Position numbers and translations under genes: made by a program. 64,000 bases of DNA. Origin: Metellina segmentata (lineage: Eukaryota > Arthropoda > Arachnida > Araneae > Tetragnathidae). Under the pieces are notes generated by a model that saw nothing but the letters and a program-made list of their open reading frames with translations, did not search any database and had not been told where the DNA came from. The stretch covers positions 10,633,038 through 10,697,037 of the forward strand of contig OX375875.1 in the NCBI GenBank assembly GCA_947359465.1, written 5' to 3'. Below, piece by piece: positions 57,186 to 64,000 of the stretch. The stretch's first letter is position 1; each line of letters starts with the position of its first letter.

Positions 57186-58065
57186 GAAAAGAATGGAGTG
57201 TGTTAATAAAAACATCGATTTAAAAAATGCGTGAAAAAAGTTGTCCTTGGTAACAGAATAAATTTCTATAATTCGCTTAAGCAAGACTTGTTTTGCTTCT
57301 GTCTCTGTTTGATCATCGTAATGTTTGAGTAACATTCAGCGATGTAAGGAAGGAACTATTTTTGGAATGACGGTTGTATAAGTTCAAGGTGATGTAATCG
57401 CATTGAACTTTTTGAAGAGACTCAAATCTCTACACTTCTCTGTTTCAAAATCATTGTTGATCTTTTTCACCATTTTATATTTAGAGACAAGAGAAAATTG
57501 TTTGGAATCTGTGCAAATTACGTTATGATTTTCGATGGCCCTCGCTTCATCTTATGCATGAGCAGAATTGATTTCCGCTGAATTGGCGAGAGTCGAGGAG
57601 AAAAAGAGGTCCTTGTCCTGACCAAATGGGTTGCTTACCCCCTTTCTGCCTTGCCTTAACGAAGGTGAGAAGGCAACAGGTTGGGGGCGAATCTATTCAC
57701 TCATCACCTGACGGAAAGTCCCGGCCTCAACATAGTTCAGTGGATTCCAAAGTAAAGCAATATACCGTTGTGTTGCCGCAATAATTGTAATACCTACCTA
57801 CATTCCTAGGTAAAGCTGATTTTGCTTATAAACCGGACACCGTCAATAAATGGAACTGCTTTCGACAAAATCTGCGTTTGCTAAATGTGTACGAAAACTA
57901 ATCACACCAGATATGGAACAATTTAATCTTCTCCTTTCTTTATGGAATTCTTTGTGTAATAAGAAAAACAAACAGGAAATCAAACAAACCGCAAAACGGT
58001 TTTTCATTAAAAAAATTAGAAAAATAGAAAAGAATGGAGTGTGTTAATAAAAACATCGATTTAAA
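57186..58065. repeat. 40-bp identical direct repeats 840 bp apart
   Basis: The string agaaaagaatggagtgtgtt followed by aataaaaacatcgatttaaa occurs at about 57185-57225 and again at 58024-58064 with no mismatch. The surrounding sequences differ. It interrupts, at the second site, a segment homologous to 59190-59300. Confidence 0.85.
57590..57807 (+). mobile_element. Distant SINE relative
   Basis: The end of this block (ataccgttgtgttgccgcaa, then taatacctacctacattc) matches the SINE 3' end (atagcccgttgtgttgctct ... ctacctacc). Upstream, cacctgacggaaagtcccgg recalls tgatcccggaccgtcacc only loosely. Head not identified. Confidence 0.45.
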
Positions 58066-58104
58066 AAAAACTAATATGCCATACTGCCGTATTTCATCTC
58101 TGTT

Positions 58105-58195
58105 CAGACAAACAGATGGCCGAGAGGTAACGACGCGAGCTGCTGAGCGCTGGGTCTTCAGTTCGAAACCCACTGACGGCTACTCGCAAGTTTAT
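58105..58195 (+). mobile_element. tRNA-like SINE head, third type
   Basis: An A-box-like TGGCCGAGAGGTAACG starts at 58117 and a B-box-like AGTTCGAAACC lies at 58160-58170, 43 bp apart. These resemble tRNA-Ser/Leu type promoters. No cloverleaf with a closed acceptor stem is apparent, so it is a tRNA-derived repeat and not a functional tRNA gene. It runs on into non-coding sequence up to about 58400 that may be its body. Confidence 0.5.
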
Positions 58196-58450
58196 AATTT
58201 CTTTTAGATCGGCTTTCTAGGAATTTCCAGAAAGAGTTCAGGAAATTTAATTTGAATGTATCTAGAATATTTTTGACCTATTGTATGTAGCAATAAAGCT
58301 GCTGACCTCGAGCTGAGAGGCAGTTCTGATATTCCATCAGCTAGATTGCCGCACATTCTTTGCTGTGAATAAATACTGATTGATCTAGTTAACGTCTGTG
58401 TTATTTGAAGCCATCATAAAAACTACCCCAAGTTTCTATGTAACAATATA

Positions 58451-59020
58451 CACTACCCTACAACAATGAACCGGACGCCAGCTGATTTGTACAAAATCCG
58501 ACTACTTGTTTTGGGGTGTTTTTCGTGGTATGGCCTGGATCCTTTGCATGTGGTTCCTGGTCAATTGAACGCCGACGCCTACATGAACATTTTGGAGCAT
58601 CAGTTTCTTTCTACGCTCTGGCAATCTTATGGAATGGACGGATGTAACTTCCAGGATGACAACGCTCCATGTCATGTTGCAGCCTCTTACAAGCAGTGGT
58701 ATCGAGATATGGATGTAAAACGTCTTCCCTGGCCTGTTCAGAGTCCCGACATAAAACCCATAGAACATGTGTGGGACGCGTTAGAACGACACTTACGGAC
58801 CAGGGAACCTCGTCCGAAATCTACAGCCGAGCTGCCGACATTCTTGCAATAGGAGTGGACACAAATTCCCATAGCTGTGCATCACAACCTTGTTGAAAGT
58901 ATGCCCAGAAGGGTTGCTAGTGTAATTACAGCACGTGGGGGACCATCCCCCTATTAAAGCATGTATTCTTTCCCTTATACCATCACATCTTGCTGCCCGG
59001 TCCATTATTGAAGGGTAGTG
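58451..59020 (+). mobile_element. Tc1-type (DD34E) deletion derivative, complete
   Basis: A 570-bp element flanked by TA (58449-58450 and 59021-59022). Ends are CACTACCCTACAACAATGAA and, inverted from the right, CACTACCCTTCAATAATGGA. The 5' end is followed after about 50 bp by the middle of the transposase, at the same point as in 36324-36891, showing a shared deletion. Confidence 0.93.
58517..58955 (+). pseudogene. Tc1-type transposase, C-terminal half only
   Basis: One long frame reads WYGLDPLHVVPGQLNADAYM, CNFQDDNAPCHVAASYKQWY, VKRLPWPVQSPDIKPIEHVW and ALERHLRTREPRPKSTAELP up to a stop at 58850-58852 (CAATAG where CAGCAGGAG-like sequence is expected). The remainder (VESMPRRVASVITARGG) follows in another frame. 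Asp of DDNAPCH to Glu of PIEHVW spans 34 residues. It is better preserved than its sister at 36.3 kb but lacks the DNA-binding domain and first catalytic Asp. Confidence 0.92.
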
Positions 59021-59021
59021 T

Positions 59022-59294
59022 ATATGGCATATTAGTTTATGAAAAACCGTTTATGCAAAAATATTTTATGAGTTCGGCCTGTGAAATCTATGGAGAAATA
59101 AATAGTGAATATAAATAAAGTATGTAACACACTGCTTTATGTTTGTCTCTATTCCGTATCTCGCCATTAACTAAACTCGCCACAAATGGGTTAATTTCTT
59201 TTTATTTCTTTCTTTATATAACTCTTTACGTAATTAGAAAAACACAAACATGAAATAATAGAAACCAGGAAACGGTTTTTCATAAACTAATATA

Positions 59295-59370
<76 letters not shown>

Positions 59371-59503
59371 CATATTATGCAAAAAATATTTTATGAGTTC
59401 AACCTAGGGAATTCATGGAGAAATAAATAGTGAATATATAGTATGAGACTCTCCTGTATGTTTGTCTCGATTCCGCATTTCAAAATTAACTAAACCGACC
59501 AGT
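59022..59503. repeat. Local inverted and direct repeats around an AT tract
   Basis: The block 59022-59052 (tatggcatattagtttatga, aaaaccgttt) has an inverted, nearly perfect partner at 59270-59300. The block 59060-59190 (gagttcggcctgtg...; ggagaaataaatagtgaata; atgtttgtctctattccg) recurs directly at 59393-59503. The second direct copy begins immediately after the AT tract, the first immediately after the Tc1 derivative. A further relative of 59190-59300 lies at about 57950-58080. Confidence 0.8.
59297..59369. repeat. (AT)n microsatellite
   Basis: About 73 bp of uninterrupted AT dinucleotide inside the locally duplicated segment. Confidence 0.95.
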
Positions 59504-60644
59504 TCTTGATGGTCGTGATGGTTCGTCATTAGATGAAAACTGATCAGATCTTGATCTCGTCATCAAAAAATCGTAAGTATCTTGATGACGCGATATCTCG
59601 TCAAGAGAAAAATTAGTCAGATTTTGTTGGACGAGATATATTGGCGAAATCACTTGGAGAGTTAAAGGGAAATTATTTATAATTTCGTCACATTTACAAA
59701 TTAGAAACTTGGGTCAACTGGCTGTCTCATAGAACAATCTCCTCAAGGTGGCATTAATAGTCCTTTCTAATGAGATGAATAAAAGTGCAAGAGGTCAGGA
59801 TCATGGACTTCAACGGCACAAAATTCGCATTTTAAGACGAAATCGGTTTTTTAAAGTTTTTATTACTATACAAATAAGCGTCTTATAACATATATGTCTA
59901 ACAGTTCAGATTTGAATTAAGATAATTTCCAGGTGTTTTTTTAAGTATGTCCTATGTCTAGAAATTTGCAGAGTTTACCACTTTGAATCATATACATACT
60001 AAAAAAAAAATCAAATTTTTTGAGTTGTACCACTATGCGGCACATGAATGAGTGATATGATATGATATGATACAAAGGGGAGAAACAATGAAACCTGTAA
60101 TAATCAATCAAAAGAATGTTTAAGCTACAAGTTCCTCCTAAGGCGCATAATCATTTTAATCTTTAAATGTGATGGTTGGCTTTCGTTTCAAAATCCTGAT
60201 GTGAACCCATGGCAGAAAATGACTCTCTGGAGGAACATAGAATCCACAGGAATCGGTAAAAAAGAGGGTCTGTAAATTAAAAACATCTCCGAAAGCCCTT
60301 ATAAGTTGTTCTTTAGAGAGGATCATTAGGAAGATAGACTTGATAGCTGCTTGAGGATTAAGCTGATAGTTGCTTAGCTGTTAAAGCTTTGACCTCTTGG
60401 TGAAACCAACCCCACTCTGGGCATTGGACATCCGTAGTGCTTCTAAATTCACTTTAAAACCCGATCCCACCTAAATTTTATTTAATGAAATACAATCCTT
60501 TCCAAAGAATCAATATTTAATGGGAAACTATGATTTTTATGATTACATTTTGTGAAAATCGTATTTTATTAATACATTCCAGTGTATTATTAAACACTAT
60601 GTGCTAAGTTTTCATCGATAATGAATGTTCCGAATTCAATCTGC
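59504..60644. other. Non-coding stretch
   Basis: It contains a GATATC palindrome cluster at about 59585-59635 and a short atgatatgatatgat run near 60056. No gene recognised. Confidence 0.4.
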
Positions 60645-61176
60645 ACAATTAAATCACTAAACCTCGTACACGTGAGGCATAATATCTGCAAATAAAAACC
60701 TCTAACACAGCGAGTTATTTTAGATTGGGAGAACAAAAGGTCATTTATGTCATATCCCGTACCGATTGACAACTGTTTGTCACTTGCTCACTTAAGTGAC
60801 ATCTCCGTCAATTGATTCCATTAGTCCGAAGGAATATATAATGTTTATGTAGCCATTTGACAACTCAGTGCAACTTGGTGCACACATGTCGAACCAAACG
60901 GATTAAAAACTTAAATATTTAAATCAATAAATAACCCCGTAGACGTGAGTATAATATACGCAAATACAAGACCCGACTCAGCAAGTTATTTTAGATAGGA
61001 AGAAGTACATAAGGTCACTTATGTCATATCCCGTACTAATTGACAACTGTTTGTCACTTACGAAGCTCACTTAAGTGACATCTCGTTCAATTGGTTTCAT
61101 TGGTCTGAGGGAATGCGCTAAGTTAAATGTTTAAGTAAAATAAATATAATATGTTTATGTAGCCATTTGACAACTC
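60645..61176. repeat. Tandem duplication, unit about 270 bp
   Basis: Unit 1 starts near 60645 and unit 2 near 60919. Shared ordered phrases include taaatca(c/a)taaa, gttattttagat(t/a)gg, aaggtca(t/c)ttatgtcatat, gacaactgtttgtcactt, ctcacttaagtgacatctc and tgtttatgtagccatttgac. The second unit has a 30-bp extra segment near its end. A partial third element, gacaactcaaacgtttaatc and its inverse, follows to 61220. Confidence 0.9.
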
Positions 61177-61960
61177 AAACGTTTAATCCATTTGGTTTGA
61201 CAAGTCAAACCAAATGGATTAAAAACTTTAAAATAAAAAAAAATTAACTTTTTTTATTCCTCTCGGTTCGACACTACCTAGTCTTCGTCACTATACCGTC
61301 AAGAAATCTAAGATCACTTCAGGGCTACAAAGATTCTCTCTGGTGAATCCAATACAGGGAATGAGATGATTTGAAGAGGCCAGATCAATTCGTTTCGACT
61401 TTAGTGACCTGGTCGGTATTCAGTGATTGGACTGACAAGTCTTGAAAAGACAGTCTACGAATTTCTGTCACTCGCAAATTCATACACAGCCTTGAGATCT
61501 TTTCTAAGTGATTAGCTATGAGCATGGGAACTTACCATGTCCTGTATTTTAATAATTTCATCTCGGGCATAAAATTCTTCAAATGTTAGTCAATTAGTTA
61601 AATGTATGGGGCTTATCGGTCTCACACAATTGGCAATCTAGTGCGGGAGCATCTATAGAATTGAGTATAGTTAAATTTTTAAAAGTTCTAAGGAAATGTC
61701 CACTACAATAAAACTAACTTCCAAACACATAAATATTTAAAACAGGGAAACAGTTCTCAACTAAGAAGAGTTTTCGAAGACTGCCTCTGTTGCTGAGTTT
61801 CATTACGAGTCAAACTTAATGGTCAAGATTTGGTTTTGGTTCTGTCACTGAGGTAGGGGGAGCTAGTTAAACCGGGATCTACGACCAGGGACGGACGGAC
61901 TCAGATGACGAGCCCGGGAAAGGGAACAATCGAATCTCTGGAGAGGACAGCACTATTAAA
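61177..61960. other. Non-coding stretch
   Basis: An inverted pair (aaacgtttaatccatttggt / accaaatggattaaaaactt type) lies at about 61177-61222. Otherwise nothing recognisable. Confidence 0.4.
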
Positions 61961-62690
61961 TTCTAGAGGGTGAGTAATGTGGAGAACACTCACCAAACTA
62001 ACTCCCAAACACAATTTTATGCAAGACCGTGAAGCAAATCTCTACTATGAACTGCGTTTTAGTAGGTTTTTTTTCACTACTGCTTCTTGAATATAATCAA
62101 GAGGGAGAGTACTGTGGAGAGTACTCGCCACAACTAACATCCAAACACAAAACTATACTAGACCGTGAAGCAGATATCTACCATGAACTGCTTCTAGAAC
62201 AAAATCTAGAGAGAGAGTACTGTGGAGAGCACTCACCACAACTAACATCCAAACACAATTTTATGCAAGACCGTGAAGCAGATCTCTACCATGAACTGCG
62301 TTTTAGTAGTTTGTTCTTTACTACTGCTTCTTGAATATAATCAAGAGGGAGAGTACTGTGGAGAGTACTCGCTACAACTAACATCCAAACACAATACCAT
62401 ATAAGACCATGAAGCAGATATCTACCATGAACTGCTTCTAGAACAAAATCTAGAGAGAGAGTACTGTGGAGAGCACTCACCACAACTAACATCCAAACAC
62501 AATACCATATAAGACCATGAAGCAGATCTTAACTATGAACTGCGTTTGAGTCGATTGTCACTGCTGCTCTTCTATGATAAATTCTAAAGAAAGATAATAC
62601 TGTGGAGAGCACCCACCACAACTAATTCCTAAACACAATACTATATAAAAACGTGTAACAGATCTCAAGTATGAACTGCGTTTTAGTCAA
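61961..62690. repeat. Higher-order tandem repeat with alternating 137- and 107-bp units
   Basis: Units begin with caactaac(a/t)(t/c)ccaaacac at about 61992, 62131, 62238, 62375, 62482 and 62618. Spacings alternate near 139, 107, 137, 107 and 136 bp. The long unit carries actgcgttttagta followed by a T-rich insert and cttgaatataatcaagag; the short unit carries ctgcttctagaacaaaatct instead. Both share ctgtggagag(t/c)actc and gaccgtgaagcagat. Open frames of 68-101 codons across it are repeat artefacts. Confidence 0.93.
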
Positions 62691-63102
62691 CTGTTTTTAC
62701 CCATTATGCTGCATATGCAGAGTGATAAGTCAAGAAGGAAGATAATAACATTTCTCAACAATTCTTGGTGTTTCATATCACTTCTGCGTGTTGCTTTGAA
62801 GAGTTTTGCTTTTTCTGCACCAATATATTTTGTGCACCCTGACAGCTACATTCAACCACGGTCAGCATTGCTACCAACTGCAAAAGAGAACTAGTGATAT
62901 TGTATTAAAAGTCAGTTGGTTTATTTTTATTAACTTTTAACTCTATCTCCGTTCTAATTCACAATATTTTGGATTTGCTTTCAATTGAGAGGCCTACCGG
63001 TCTCCTACAAGCACCAGCTTCCCAGGAATTCTCCGCTTTTTTGGTGGGCCTGTCAGTCACTGCCTATGACTTAAAGAGGAATTCGAACCACTACAAACAT
63101 TC

Positions 63103-63185
63103 TTGCCTTGACCGGGATTCGAAACCGCTGTCTGTTGAACCAACGGCCAAAGCGCTAACCACTCGACTACAAAAAAAGGGCTCTG
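63103..63185 (-). mobile_element. tRNA-like head of a repeat family
   Basis: On the minus strand, tagtcgagtggttagcgctt (A-box-like) and cggtttcgaatcccggtcaa (B-box-like GGTTTCGAATCCC) occur about 45 bp apart. Further copies of the 5' part (gtagtcgttggtcagcgctc) occur at about 63400-63420 and 63537-63556. It is a tRNA-derived repeat, not a tRNA gene, because no matching acceptor stem is seen. Confidence 0.55.
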
Positions 63186-63255
63186 AAGTGACCTCTTAAA
63201 AACTGAGCTAAGTTGCGATTACCATATAATAAACAGTAAATATTTTCATAAAAAA

Positions 63256-63702
63256 GTTGCTCCAGTTTGACGCTAATTTAAAAAAATACCAAAATACCAC
63301 ATCGAGTAGTTCGATTGTTATGAAAACATTTAATATTCATTACATGGTAATCGTAACCTGGCTCAATGTTTTTGAAGAAGTCATTCCACAACCATTTTTT
63401 GTAGTCGTTGGTCAGCGCTCTTGATCTATACAGTATATCACATATATAAAACTGAGCTATGTTGCGATTGCCATATAATAAACAGTAAATATTTTCATAA
63501 AAAATCGAACTCTTCTATGTGATATACTGTATATATCAAGAGCGCTGACCAATGACTACAAAAAATAGTTGTGAAATGACTACTTCAAAAACATTGAGCC
63601 AGGTTACGATTACCCTATAATGAATATTAAATGTTTTCATAACAATCGAACTACTCTATGTGGTATTTGGTATTTTTTTAATTAACCTCAAACTGGAGCA
63701 AC
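63256..63702. repeat. Large inverted repeat, arms about 185 bp
   Basis: The left arm (63256-63440, starting gttgctccagtttgacgcta) is matched in inverse by the right arm (63519-63702, ending aacctcaaactggagcaac). About 78 bp lies between, and this spacer is itself a copy of the sequence left of the arm (gagctaagttgcgattacca / gagctatgttgcgattgcca). The arms include the tRNA-like gtcagcgctcttgat block and a long A/T tract. Additional direct copies continue to about 63906. Confidence 0.88.
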
Positions 63703-63906
63703 ACTACAGCCCTGGCTATCGAACTACTCTATATGGTAAAAAAAACCATATATATCCAGAGCGGTAACCACCGACTACAAAAAATGGTTTTGAAGTGAGG
63801 CTTCATAAACATTGAGCAACCAATACGATTACCCTATAATAAACAGTAAATATCTTCATAAGAAATCGAACTACTCTATGTGATATACCGTACCGTATAT
63901 ATCCGG

Positions 63907-63999
63907 GGCATCCTTGGACAGCAGCCCTATTCTCTCCAAGGGGCTGTAGGGCGGCGAAATCTGCGGCGGGGACGAGCACGCCTCGGCGTCTCCGTTCTC
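63907..63999 (-). CDS. Candidate coding exon running off the window (possibly upstream PPP1R3 exon)
   Basis: The last 95 bases are abruptly GC-rich next to AT-rich repeats. A minus-strand frame from 63999 reads ENGDAEACSSPPQISPPYSP then LERIGLLSKDAP, with strongly GC-ending codons like the PPP1R3 exon at 45-46 kb. A Ser/Pro-rich, acidic sequence would suit the disordered N-terminal part of that protein. Read on, the frame passes DIY and reaches G|GTACGG, a weak donor that leaves one base, the phase the 46098 acceptor requires. That donor would however lie in repeat-derived sequence. Another minus frame is also open, so this is a candidate only. Confidence 0.35.
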
Positions 64000-64000
64000 T

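Noticed and set aside
57186..58065. LTR retrotransposon suggested by the 40-bp identical direct repeats
   Set aside because: The repeats are far too short, lack TG...CA ends and no gag/pol is between them.
62029..62492. Open frame of 101 codons with internal repeats (a possible repeat protein)
   Set aside because: It follows the 137/107-bp DNA repeat, is not a multiple of three across units and is matched by an equally long antisense frame.

Overview
This is an AT-rich, intron-bearing, repeat-dominated stretch of an animal nuclear genome, most likely an arthropod. The Tc1-like transposases resemble types I associate with spider genomes, but that species hint is an inference and is weak. There are no operons, ribosome binding sites or bacterial features. 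The only clear host coding sequence is the large 3' terminal exon (45038-46098, minus strand) of a PPP1R3-type glycogen-targeting subunit of protein phosphatase 1, with an RVxF motif and a CBM21 domain. A GC-rich segment at the right edge (63907-63999, minus) could be an upstream coding exon of the same gene, which would place most of 46 to 64 kb inside an intron. A weaker 64-base exon candidate lies at 55855-55918 on the plus strand.

Layout. 1-3.4 kb: a truncated internally deleted Tc1-type copy, then a cluster of tRNA-derived SINEs, two with clear target-site duplications (TSDs). 4.5-7.1 kb: an AT microsatellite, a hAT-like element split by a 1176-bp Tc1-like element, then a 542-bp hAT MITE with an exact 8-bp TSD. 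10.4-11.3 kb: a Tc1-like copy whose right end sits in a SINE head. 20.2-20.5 kb: a 22-copy 16/17-bp minisatellite. 22.7-24.1 kb: a second copy of the 4.8-kb Tc1 family. 24.6-29.6 kb: SINEs, direct duplications, a palindromic mariner derivative and a diverged tandem array. 30.2-33.9 kb: a hAT element, a piggyBac-type MITE, a mariner-like element with long terminal inverted repeats (TIRs), and a 5'-truncated non-LTR retrotransposon. 35-38.5 kb: SINEs, a Tc1 deletion derivative and a Helitron-like 3' end. 42.3 kb: an orphan mariner N-terminus. 45-46.1 kb: the PPP1R3 exon. 46.7-48.1 kb: a nearly intact transposase whose last two catalytic residues are 82 residues apart. 49.2 and 54.3-55.0 kb: Tc1 and pogo/Tigger remnants. 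55-64 kb: several local tandem and inverted repeats, a third Tc1 deletion derivative and more tRNA-like heads.

All recognised transposases carry frameshifts, stops or truncations, so the mobile elements look inactive. The best leads are the modular SINE family (two different tRNA-like heads on one shared body and a TACC-type tail), the Tc1 derivative that recurs with the same internal deletion, the 82-residue-spaced transposase, the palindromic mariner element and the possible upstream exon at the window edge.
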